Positions 7,354 through 14,039 are shown, counted from the first letter of the stretch. The stretch: DNA of 14,039 nt from Gammaproteobacteria bacterium (GCA_003451715.1 DMJN01000026.1:1-14039), one strand, 5' to 3'. Notes: a model not told the origin generated them from the sequence alone. Made by a program: numbers and translations.

Positions 7354-7593
7354 TTAACTGATTGGCTTAGTGCCTACTGGCAGAGTAATAGCTATCTCCA
7401 TACAAGTCCACGCCGTTAAGACAGAGACTGACCAGTTTCTCCTATTTTGTAATTCTATCCGTCCGTTTTCGGTTGCGGAGTAATCGACCTCAAATAGTGC
7501 TTTTAATAAGGAGTGCCACTGCGGCATCTCCTTGATTTGATTGTATGGCGTCAATTGGTCATTCGCGTAAACCGAATCCTGATCATATGCCAT
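7354..7593 (-). CDS. Hypothetical 79-aa protein, possibly frameshifted at its 3' end
   Basis: The start at ATG 7593 has AGGAAA five bases upstream and follows the SRPBCC stop by seven bases, which supports translation as part of the same transcript. I recognise no family. The N-terminal part is soluble and charged (MAYDQDSVYANDQLTPYNQI, WHSLLKALFEVDYSATENGR). The last 25 or so residues (SVSVLTAWTCMEIAITLP) look less natural than the overlapping frame, which reads LVSLCLNGVDLYGDSYYSAS before a TAA at 7367-7369. A one-base loss near 7425-7435 could explain this, but without a homologue it cannot be decided. Confidence 0.5.
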   Translation of the reverse strand: MAYDQDSVYANDQLTPYNQIKEMPQWHSLLKALFEVDYSATENGRIELQNRRNWSVSVLTAWTCMEIAITLPVGTKPIS

Positions 7594-7600
7594 CTATTTC

Positions 7601-8056
7601 CTATGCGTGATCAGCGACTAAGTTCAATGCAATGTCGTACTCTATAAAAGCCTTCGCAGCGACAATGACCTGATTGAAGCCTCCCGTGGAGTCTAGAGCC
7701 CTCTCAAGTATTCCATCGCTGCTTCCAGTAAAGCCAGTCTCCTCAATAGTCAAAACCGTATCGCCAAGCTTCGTTTCCTCAAATATCCACGTTACTTGTG
7801 TATGTTCGTCACCATTCTCCCACTCAACCACCAATTTGTTAGGGAAGTTGAGCTCCTTTACAAATATGTCGAATGAAGTTGCATCCGCACCATTACCGAT
7901 GAACCAGGTAACTGACTCGCCCTCCACTAAGCCATTATCTTTTCGAGTAAACCAAAACTTACTCATCGCACTAGCATCTACAAACGCGGTGAACACATCC
8001 GACGGGGTTCTGCGTATTAGTATTTTTGCCTTAGCAGTAAGAGCTTCAATATTCAT
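7601..8056 (-). CDS. SRPBCC (AHSA1/START-like) domain protein
   Basis: A 151-residue cytoplasmic protein without signal peptide or membrane helix. The order of features fits the AHSA1-type branch of the SRPBCC helix-grip fold: IRRTPSDVFTAFVDASAMSKFWF at residues 13-36, a glycine-rich turn near VEGESVTWFIGNG, then strands LVVEWENGDEHTQVTWIFEE, TVLTIEETGF, and a C-terminal helix GGFNQVIVAAKAFIEYDIAL. Such proteins bind small hydrophobic ligands or act on stress proteins; no specific ligand is visible. It is the first gene of the unit that continues through the 79-residue and 130-residue proteins. The ribosome-binding site is weak (AGAGAG), and 235 bases of non-coding sequence precede it. Confidence 0.85.
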   Translation of the reverse strand: MNIEALTAKAKILIRRTPSDVFTAFVDASAMSKFWFTRKDNGLVEGESVTWFIGNGADATSFDIFVKELNFPNKLVVEWENGDEHTQVTWIFEETKLGDTVLTIEETGFTGSSDGILERALDSTGGFNQVIVAAKAFIEYDIALNLVADHA

Positions 8057-8225
8057 TATTTTTGTTCTCTCTTTTTGCAGACATTAAGTCACAAAAATGG
8101 CTGTTTTAGTGTGTAAGCTGGTACTCAATGTGCGATCTTTCGATGACACATAACGCTTTTAACAAAAAGAGTGTGATCTTGTACCACTTTCGTGGATATT
8201 TGGTTCGATGTAAATCTCACCCTAC

Positions 8226-8290
8226 GGCTGCTTGCGGCCAGGAGCAGACCTTAAAATTATTGTATTTTTACTCTGACCCCAATTATTCAG
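8226..8290. repeat. Intergenic hairpin plus GGGGTCAGAGT-type motif (possible mobile-element relic)
   Basis: Two elements lie side by side just after the sugar dehydrogenase stop. A hairpin CTGCT-N10-AGCAG occupies 8228-8247, the same geometry as five others in this window. Then TTTTTACTCTGACCCC (minus strand GGGGTCAGAGTAAAAA) lies at 8265-8280, flanked by AATTATT at 8255-8261 and 8281-8287. From memory, the GGGGTCAGAGT motif is often seen near REP-associated (IS200-like) transposases; none is present here. The rest of 8057-8225 shows no gene. Confidence 0.4.
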
Positions 8291-8291
8291 A

Positions 8292-9450
8292 TCAATCTAT
8301 CGGCTCTAGCCGAACAATTTCAGTCGGATCGCCAGCCCTGTCAGAAATGGCTATATAGATATAACCGTCCGGCCCCTGACGTACATCGCGAAGGCGGCCC
8401 ATGCCATGGGCCAGGGTTTCTTCAACTATTACTTCCCGGTAATCATCACTCATGTGAAGTCGCGCCAGCTGCTCTCCGGCTAAGGCACCGGAAATGATAC
8501 TACCGTGCCACATGGGGAACTTGTCTCCGGTGTAGACCATAAGGCCGGAAGCGGCAATTGAAGGCACCCAGAAGTGGGCCGGTCTCTCCATGCCGGTCAG
8601 ACTCTGGCGGGCATGGATAGGTGAGCTTGACACATAGTTCACACCGTAACCAACAACGGGCCAGCCATAATTGAGCCCGGGCTGGATCCGATTAAGCTCG
8701 TCTCCACCCTGGGGGCCGTGCTCTGTCATCCATAGATCACCAGTTTCCGGGTGTATCGCTAAGCCCTGGGGGCTGCGGTGGCCATAACTCCAGATTTCTG
8801 GAAGCGCATCGTCACGACCGACGAAAGGGTTGTCATCGGGGCACGCTGCCATCATCGTGCAGACGCACAATGACCCCATGGTGATTGCTCAAATCCTGTG
8901 CTGGATGAGCGGTGAGATCACCGGTAGAAGGCACCATGCGGTCTCCGGCAGTGAGAAAAAGATAACCGTCATCGTCGATGACTATTTTACCGCCATAGTG
9001 GCTCCTGCCGACTGCTTGAGCAGCAAAGATTTCCACCACATTAGTCAGCCGGTCGTTCTCCAGTCGTCCGCGAACTATCGCAGTGGTTGAGCCGTCCCCT
9101 ACAGGCTTTGAAAAACTCAGGTAAATCCATTGGTTCTCGTTGAAATCCGGGTGAGGCAGGACATCGAATAGCCCGCCCTGGCCTTCGTAAAATACCTCCG
9201 GCGTACCGGGAATAGCTTCCGGCAACAGTTGACCGTCTCGAAAGATTCTCAAGCGACCGGGTTTTTCCGTAATCAACATGTCCCCGTTGGGCAGCCACGC
9301 CATTGACCAGGGATGTACCATGCCCTCAGTAACCGTCACAACCCGATAGTCATGGTGGGCCGCGTAGTAAATATCGGATTGCGAAACGGCCGCTGTCGCC
9401 GCAGTCACGAGCAAGCAGTAAATCGCAAGCTTCAACAAAAAACGAAACAT
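8292..9450 (-). pseudogene. PQQ-dependent soluble sugar dehydrogenase (YliI/Asd-like), interrupted by a one-base frameshift
   Basis: Two overlapping frames (8833-9450, then 8292 to about 8838) together encode one protein of about 385 residues, the usual family size. ATG 9450 has a GGAG site and a signal peptide (MFRFLLKLAIYCLLVTAATA), so the product is periplasmic. These enzymes are six-bladed propellers that oxidise aldose sugars with pyrroloquinoline quinone. Landmarks: HPWSMAWLPNGDMLITEKPG; GGLFDVLPHPDF; NHHGVIVRLHDDGSVP; IWSYGHRSPQGLAIHP; MTEHGPQGGDELN; LNYGWPVVGYGVNY; PSIAASGLMVYTGDKFP. At the run GGGG (8838-8841, plus strand) the frame ends in SVPR-stop; removing one base gives SVPDDNPF and restores the second half. 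Both halves look well conserved, so a homopolymer error or a recent mutation is more likely than old decay. Two short hairpin/repeat elements lie downstream. Confidence 0.85.
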
Positions 9451-9470
9451 AGTATTCTCCTTCTTAATGC

Positions 9471-9483
9471 CAATACAGTATTG
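9471..9483. promoter_or_regulatory. 13-base palindrome upstream of the sugar dehydrogenase gene
   Basis: CAATAC-A-GTATTG is a perfect inverted repeat with a single central base, 20 bases upstream of the ATG at 9450 and just outside its ribosome-binding site. The position suits an operator or a leader hairpin. The sequence 9484-9655 shows no gene or other structure. Confidence 0.25.
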
Positions 9484-9655
9484 TGATGCTGCTAGTTGCC
9501 CAGCTTAGAAAAGTACGTAACCTGGCACGAGCCCAGCAGAGTACCAGAAAATGGCAATAAAACTCACGCAGATCCATTTTTTGACTTAAACCCATAGCAC
9601 ACCTTGATTTCGCCCTTCCATGCGGCAGTAGCATTAGAAATACAAATCTCTAATT

Positions 9656-9766
9656 GCCCGCTTCGAGTCGTTAGCGGTCATTTCGGGATATTTGTAGAAT
9701 CGGTCAGTATTTCGAGGATTTCATTTGTGGAAAGGTCCGCTTGCGGCCAGCAGCAGTCGTTCATTG
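9656..9766. repeat. Composite intergenic repeat, copy A (two 10-nt-loop hairpins)
   Basis: It contains hairpin CCGCT-N10-AGCGG at 9658-9677 and a second, CCGCT-N10-AGCAG (one mismatch), at 9737-9756, separated by a spacer containing TAGAATCGGTCAGTA. The stretch 9673-9742 aligns with 12001-12069 at about 80% identity with one gap, counted by hand. It touches the stop codon (9761-9763) of the beta-propeller gene, whose other side carries copy B in the same orientation. Confidence 0.75.
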
Positions 9767-11843
9767 TGGATCAGCTGGCACCAATCGATTGAGTTCCTCA
9801 AACCAATTCTCAACAATCACAAAATCCAGGCGGCTGAGATTCGTATCCGAGTCCTGTTGACCCACTTCTCTCAGAATGAGAAACCGCTGCCCATCGTTTG
9901 CAATATCGTAGCTGGGAGATCTTCCTATATTATGATGTACGCTCTGGGCTATGATGCCAGCTGGTTCTGTGACGAAGGGTGAGGTGCTCACTACACGAGC
10001 AACCATCAGGTGACCATTGGGGTTGTCGACCACTGCTGGACACCAGACGACGCCCGCTGTCACCGCCTGCTTCAAAGGGTATGACAGAGATGCCGACATT
10101 TCCCCCGCCTTCTCTGTATGCAAGTGCTAGCCATTGTTGGTCAGGTAAAACAGATGCCTCGTAAATATCCGCTGCCGGTACCCTCGTGCCAAAAATTTGC
10201 TCGCCGCTGAGGGTAACAGAGCTCACTTCGTTGTTTACGATCCCGCGACCGTTAATATAGATTAATTCCTGATTGTTCGATGTTGTAAACATCGGAATTA
10301 CCCAGTTCGGTGATAGAAAGATGCTCCTGGGCTCCTCCGTTCCATCCAGCCGGACTTGCCACATACCCCGTGTATCAGGCGCTCCTCGCATAAAATACAG
10401 GTACTCCCCATTGTCTGACCAAGCGGAGGAAACCACATCGCTCATAAACGTTAATCGTGACTCAACCTGGGTTTCCATATCCCAGACCCACAAGTCCGAA
10501 TTAAACTGAGCGCATTTGACTAGGGCCAGATACCGCTCATCCGGTGAAATTCTGGGATTGCCGTATATGGCTGGTTCCATAGGTAAGGAAACTTCCTGCC
10601 CATTCCTGTCAACCCAGGTGGGTATAAGTAGTGGCCGGTCCGGCTGTATAGTTCTGGGCAGATAGACCAGTGTTCCAGAATCGGAGACTGCAAATATGCT
10701 ACGCGCATAATTACCTGCAGCCCACACATTCGGCACCACCAAAACAGGATCACCACTGACCGACTGTGAACCTTGGTCAAACGGTACTGCCCATAGACCA
10801 CGCTGCCGTGTGAACACCAAGTGTCCGGTTGGCAGAAGCCTGGCATCGAATGCATTTTCAATCAAAATCTTGCGAACCCCTGACTCAAGATCAAATAGTT
10901 CGATATGATTTTCGAATACGAATGCACTACCGCTGTAGACTGTATAGATGATCGCGGAAGTTCCAGCCACTGGCTTTGGCCAGCGCAAGTGCCGGCCGTC
11001 TCCTTCCATTAGCACGCCGGTTGAGTTGTTGGTTATCGAAAGTGTGCGTATGCTTTGATCCGGTGCGACATAGACAACAGTGTTATCGTCCAGCCAACTG
11101 TAGCCACCCATAAAGTCAACCGATTGGTAGCCGACTCGTGTCAGATTTCTAACTGATCCTCCTTCCACTGGAATGACCGCAAGTCCCTGAGGTTCTTTGA
11201 GAAACAGTGTCAGTTCTCCATTGGGCGAAATGACCGGCGTAGTCAGGAAAACTTCTTTTTCGTCAGTTTCGAACAGAATTCGAGAATCAAGTTCGCCGAG
11301 ATGGCGGTAACTGAGAATCTGGTTTTCATTTTGGCTCGAGACTATTACTGCCCTGCCATCGGGTGTGATATCGATGCCGGTGTTGAGAGGGGAGTAAAAC
11401 TCGGAACTGCTTAGCCCCATAATCAGATTTCTCCGGGTGACTTCGACAGTAGATAAGGTGGGCTCCCTGTCTACCGGCGACAAACTTGTTTGTTCGCCAG
11501 TCAGTATCCGATCAGTGATCTGGAATCCCGCCACCAGTAGCACCAAGCCAAGAATGGCATAGATGAGTTTTCGGTCGGTCGATTGGACAGTGGTTTGTAA
11601 TGGTTGCGCTACCGCATCTGCCTTGATTCCCTCAGGAGTCATTTCTAATGCCCACGCTAATACCAGTGCCAAGGGAAAGCCCAGAATGAGGAAGAGGACG
11701 AGAGTTTGATTCACCCACTGCGGCGCATCGAATGTGGGCAAGATTTCACCAGCAACCTGGATTATCAACCAGGCCACAATGGCGTAGACCGCAGCTACGC
11801 GAAATACTTTACGACGTTTAAACTCTTGAAACAGATTACCCAT
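9761..11843 (-). pseudogene. Membrane-anchored PD40/TolB-like beta-propeller protein with a frame break near its C-terminus
   Basis: The frame from ATG 11843 is clean for 614 residues. It begins with MGNLFQEFKRRKVFRVAAVY and two helices (about residues 16-34 and 45-66), then ALEMTPEGIKAD and a third helix (about 92-112). This anchor is familiar from gammaproteobacterial envelope and signalling proteins. PD40/WD40-like blades follow (TTPVISPNGELTLFL, GNPRISPDERYLALV, SSAWSDNGEYLYFM, QPQWSPDG), most likely in the periplasm, as in sensors or scaffolds. After G614 the frame runs into an unrelated tail and stops at 9930. Another frame encodes the expected end, LMVARVVSTSPF, YDIANDGQRFLILREV, VIVENWFEELNRLVPADPQ, with a stop at 9761. 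Comparison with the usual blade suggests about a dozen residues are missing between WSPDG and HLMV, so this is a short deletion rather than one miscalled base. No kinase or winged-helix domain is present. Confidence 0.75.
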
Positions 11844-11980
11844 GGTGGGGTTCCTGTTCTTATTATTGACGATCCAGAATTCGACCCATTATTTGAACAA
11901 AGAATCTAGTAAAAATATTGATATAGCTCATTAATCACCATTTTGGGGGGTGAATTTGAGCCGTTTTGAAGGAAACCCCC

Positions 11981-12092
11981 ACCGTCTGCTTGGGGTCGAC
12001 AGCGGTCATTTGTGGTATTTATAGAATCGGTCAGTAATTCGAAAGTTTCAACTCTGCAACTGTCCGCTTCCAGCGAAGAGCGGACATGCGAA
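11981..12092. repeat. Composite intergenic repeat, copy B
   Basis: It contains hairpin CTGCT-N10-AGCGG (one G-T pair) at 11986-12005 and TGTCCGCT-N10-AGCGGACA (8-bp perfect stem) at 12061-12086. The spacer carries the same TAGAATCGGTCAGTA block as copy A, and hairpin spacing agrees within one base. It lies about 140 bases upstream of the beta-propeller start. The segment 11844-11980 holds only AT-rich sequence with no recognised site. Confidence 0.75.
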
Positions 12093-12124
12093 GGGTGCGT
12101 AGTGACCCAATATGGTGCACCTTG

Positions 12125-12160
12125 ACGTTTCTGCGGAAACGTTCCCGCGGGAACGTTTTT
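12125..12160. promoter_or_regulatory. Two overlapping, mutually exclusive hairpins
   Basis: ACGTTTC (12125-12131) pairs with GAAACGT (12136-12142) around a TGCG loop. The right arm of this hairpin overlaps the left arm of a perfect 22-base palindrome at 12137-12158, which runs into TTTTT (12156-12160) on the plus strand. The second structure could be an intrinsic terminator for plus-strand transcripts and the first an alternative fold. No plus-strand gene lies close upstream; on the minus strand it lies about 100 bases after the 41-residue gene, without a T run. It may instead be a protein-binding palindrome. Confidence 0.45.
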
Positions 12161-12207
12161 CTCGGTGAATCTAGTCTTTATGCCTGTCCACCCCGAGTCC
12201 AGAATGG

Positions 12208-12227
12208 TAGCTTCCAGCCAGAAGCGG
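12208..12227. repeat. Degenerate copy of the 10-nt-loop hairpin
   Basis: TAGCT-N10-AGCGG has the same geometry as the five other copies, and it shares GCTTCCAGC with the distal hairpin of copy B (12066-12074 and 12210-12218). Pairing is imperfect (outer T-G pair and one mismatch), though GCTTC/GAAGC (12210-12214, 12221-12225) gives an alternative 5-bp stem. It lies 35 bases after the stop of the 41-residue gene. Confidence 0.4.
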
Positions 12228-12261
12228 GCGCTTGACCCTCCTTTGACAGACAGCTACGGAG

Positions 12262-12387
12262 CTAAAGGCGCCCAGCCAGGAAGCGCAATAACAATCCTTC
12301 GATAGTCGCCCCGAGCCCGGGTACCAACAGAACAATAAGCACGACGGCGACTAAGACACCACCGGCAATCAAGTATGTTCGTTTCAT
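12262..12387 (-). CDS. Small membrane protein (41 aa), translationally coupled
   Basis: A short frame of 41 residues, MKRTYLIAGGVLVAVVLIVL followed by LVPGLGATIEGLLLRFLAGRL. ATG 12387 overlaps the TGA of the preceding gene as ATGA, and a perfect GGAGG lies seven bases upstream inside that gene's last codons, the classic layout for coupled translation. Residues 5-23 form one hydrophobic helix with a basic N-terminus; the second half (about residues 28-41) is amphipathic. No family is recognised. The coupling implies that it is made in fixed ratio with the 183-residue membrane-anchored protein and may bind it in the membrane. Lack of a homologue is the main doubt. Confidence 0.7.
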   Translation of the reverse strand: MKRTYLIAGGVLVAVVLIVLLVPGLGATIEGLLLRFLAGRL

Positions 12388-12935
12388 CTTGAACCTCCGG
12401 TCATGTTGGGTGGAGCCATCTCGAAGAGCCACAATTCCTCTGCTTCTACTTCAGCAGGAGTCATTACCACTCCATATTTGCGGGTGAACGCCGCGGTGAC
12501 ACCCTCCACTACGGCACCTGTCTTGATGCGCACGAGTTCACGCTCGTACCTCTTACCATCGATACGCATGATAGCCCGACCATCTCGTTCCGCTTGGGCC
12601 GGCCATCTCTTCCAAAAGCGCTCCCTGAGGCCGCCCATGTAGTTGGAATTGAGATAGAGTTTACCTTCGTGCTCTACGATCCAGAGCGTTCTGGAGCGGG
12701 GAGGATTGAGGAGCTGCAATTCGAAGACCCTGACACCTCGTACGAAGCTCCAGTCCGGTTCTGGACCGGTCACCAATTCACCGGCAACCAGCGGGCCACC
12801 ACTGAATATTACAGAGGGTCCATCGGAATAACGCGCCGAGACCGCCAGGGCACCGAGTGCGAAAACCGGGATGAGAACCAGGATTCCGATTACCAGCAAT
12901 AAGCTATGTACGATGGTTTTACGGTCGATGTTCAT
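12384..12935 (-). CDS. Membrane-anchored protein with a possible nitroreductase/split-barrel-like domain
   Basis: A 183-residue protein from ATG 12935, with GGAG about nine bases upstream. Residues 8-33 form one N-terminal helix (SLLLVIGILVLIPVFALGAL), either an anchor or an uncleaved signal. The rest is a soluble domain: FSGGPLVAGELVTGPEPDWS, VRVFELQLLNPPRSRTLWIV, EHEGKLYLNSNYMGG, IMRIDGKRYERELVRI, TAAFTRKYGV, ELWLFEMAPP. The order G(E)LVTGPEPDWSF, an LQLL strand, HEGKLY, and RIDGKRYE resembles small FMN/F420-type split-barrel proteins I recall under DUF or nitroreductase names, but this is a weak resemblance and no cofactor site can be confirmed. It is followed by the coupled 41-residue protein. 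The space of 268 bases to the divergent cyclase gene contains two ATCGATGC copies (13017-13024, 13044-13051). Confidence 0.65.
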   Translation of the reverse strand: MNIDRKTIVHSLLLVIGILVLIPVFALGALAVSARYSDGPSVIFSGGPLVAGELVTGPEPDWSFVRGVRVFELQLLNPPRSRTLWIVEHEGKLYLNSNYMGGLRERFWKRWPAQAERDGRAIMRIDGKRYERELVRIKTGAVVEGVTAAFTRKYGVVMTPAEVEAEELWLFEMAPPNMTGGSR

Positions 12936-13203
12936 GATCTTAACTCCAAGAGAGTTCCCTGTCTGTTTCTGTTCGACTCGTTAGCAAGTGCCTGCTTTCG
13001 TCGGTGTATTCAATTGATCGATGCAGCACTCACAATCTGGCCAATCGATGCTTCGTTGTCAATTAAATTTGCCTGGTAGACCCCCAGCCGCTTTCCTGTA
13101 ATCGAATAGGCGCCGATATTTTTCCGACATGGACTTCAACCCAGGCAGCGATTATTCTCCCATTACGTTCTCCTTCACTCCGACAAATCTGAGGAGCTAT
13201 TCC

Positions 13204-14039
13204 ATGAACATTCGACTACTGAGTATTATCTGCTTACTTATCATGACGGTCGCAGGCGTGGCCTGCTCACCCGCTTCTGACCAGGGTGGGGACTCGGCGG
13301 CGGTCAGCGCTGCAGAGACTGTAACGACGGCTGCGGCCTATATTCCGCCCATCGTCCCCCCGGAATCCCACGACCTCACTCAGGCCGACATCGAGCGGCT
13401 GATGGAGGAGCTCTCGAACTGGGGACGTTGGGGGCCCGATGACCAGCTCGGCGCGGCCAATCTTATTACACCGGAGAAACGGCTGGAGGCGATCGCCACC
13501 GTGACCGAGGGCATCACCGTATCGCTGGAGCACACACTGCTGACGGAGGAAGCGGCCGATGTTCCCTCACCCTTCCAGCGTCGGGTGTTGAGTGTTCCCG
13601 ATGCCACTGTCGAAGCTGCCTTCCGTGGCGGCGTGAGCGACAACTACAACATCAGCTACCACGGCTATTCCCACAGCCATATCGATTCCCTGTGCCACAT
13701 CTTCTATAAGGGGAAAATGTACAACGGCAAGGATCAAAGCACGGTAACCGAAGCAGGCTGCGCTACTAACTCGATTGCCAACCTGCAGGGTGGCATCGTC
13801 ACCCGGGGTGTGCTCATCGACATCCCGCGTCTCAAGGGAGTTGATTATCTGGAGCCGGGAACGCCGATCTACCAGGAAGACCTGGAAGCCTTCGAAGAGA
13901 TGACCGGAGTCGTCGTGCGTCCCGGGGATGCCGTGTTCGTTCGCACGGGTCGCTGGGCTCGTCGCGCCGCGCTCGGGCCGTGGAATGTGGCACAATCGGC
14001 AGCCGGCCTGCATGCCTCCAGCATGCCCTGGTTCAAGGC
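13204..14039 (+). CDS. Cyclase-family (KynB-like fold) metal-dependent hydrolase, lipoprotein, 3' end beyond window
   Basis: The frame is open from ATG 13204 to the window end (278 complete codons). GAGGAG seven bases upstream fixes this start; an in-frame ATG at 13129 has no such site. Residues 1-20 are a hydrophobic signal ending VAGVA-C21, an acceptable lipobox, so the mature protein is probably a lipoprotein. After a linker rich in A, S and T comes NWGRWGPDDQLGAANLITPE, a hallmark of the cyclase (PF04199) family, then YHGYSHSHIDSLCHIFYKGK with the HxDxxxH metal-binding pattern found in bacterial kynurenine formamidase (usual form HxGTHxDxxxH). RPGDAVFVRTGR follows near the end of the window. 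The family hydrolyses or cyclises amides and esters; the substrate here is unknown. It is transcribed away from the 183-residue gene. Confidence 0.85.
   Translation, partial: MNIRLLSIICLLIMTVAGVACSPASDQGGDSAAVSAAETVTTAAAYIPPIVPPESHDLTQADIERLMEELSNWGRWGPDDQLGAANLITPEKRLEAIATVTEGITVSLEHTLLTEEAADVPSPFQRRVLSVPDATVEAAFRGGVSDNYNISYHGYSHSHIDSLCHIFYKGKMYNGKDQSTVTEAGCATNSIANLQGGIVTRGVLIDIPRLKGVDYLEPGTPIYQEDLEAFEEMTGVVVRPGDAVFVRTGRWARRAALGPWNVAQSAAGLHASSMPWFK

Noticed and set aside
8228..12227. Treating the spaced hairpin repeats as a CRISPR array.
   Set aside because: Spacing is irregular, copies are divergent and genes lie between them; there are no regular spacers or cas genes.
12968..12987. A seventh hairpin copy (loop TCGACTCGTT, nearly that of 9663-9672).
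   Set aside because: The flanking arms TCTGT and AGCAA do not pair, so only the loop resembles the family; it may be a decayed copy or chance.
13267..14013. Minus-strand open frames opposite the last gene.
   Set aside because: The plus frame carries a Shine-Dalgarno site, signal peptide and cyclase motifs through the same region; the minus frames are shadows.

Overview
The window looks like a piece of a gammaproteobacterial chromosome, probably an uncultured environmental (marine or soil) lineage. The best clue is the N-terminus of the beta-propeller gene at 9761-11843 (KRRKVFRVAAVYAIVAWL), a membrane-anchor type I associate with Gammaproteobacteria. No rRNA, tRNA, phage gene, transposase or CRISPR array was seen. 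The taxonomic call is inference.

Layout. (1) 1-1556, plus strand: the 3' part of a sialidase-like (Asp-box) protein gene, followed one base later by a secreted thioredoxin-fold protein. (2) 1578-3005, minus strand: three membrane protein genes, two of them DUF6644-like paralogues with identical spacing of intramembrane E..H..D-R residues, plus a 50-residue single-helix protein. (3) 3282-6434, plus strand: a PhzF-like isomerase and a form-II CoxL-type molybdenum hydroxylase large subunit with no small or medium subunit beside it. (4) 6431-8056, minus strand: a DUF2784 membrane protein sharing a CTAG stop with the CoxL-like gene, then a likely operon of an SRPBCC protein, a 79-residue unknown and a secreted small beta-rich protein. 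(5) 8292-11843, minus strand: a PQQ-dependent sugar dehydrogenase and a membrane-anchored PD40 beta-propeller protein, both interrupted by frame breaks. (6) 12262-12935, minus strand: a membrane-anchored protein and a 41-residue membrane microprotein coupled by ATGA overlap. (7) 13204-end, plus strand: a cyclase-family lipoprotein running off the window.

Two features stand out. First, the intergenic spaces between 8.2 and 12.3 kb carry six copies of a 20-bp hairpin with a constant 10-nt loop (NNGCT-N10-AGCNG). Four of them are arranged as two composite elements of about 110 bp that bracket the beta-propeller gene and are about 80% identical by hand alignment. Second, three genes show clear frame breaks (near 29, 8838-8841 and 10002-10022). 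This means either local gene decay or single-base assembly errors; the long intact genes elsewhere and the homopolymer at one site make sequencing error a serious possibility.

The genes appear to form several small independent operons for periplasmic and membrane redox or small-molecule metabolism rather than one island. The sialidase-like protein with its Cys/His signature, the thioredoxin and the DUF6644 pair may form one envelope module.
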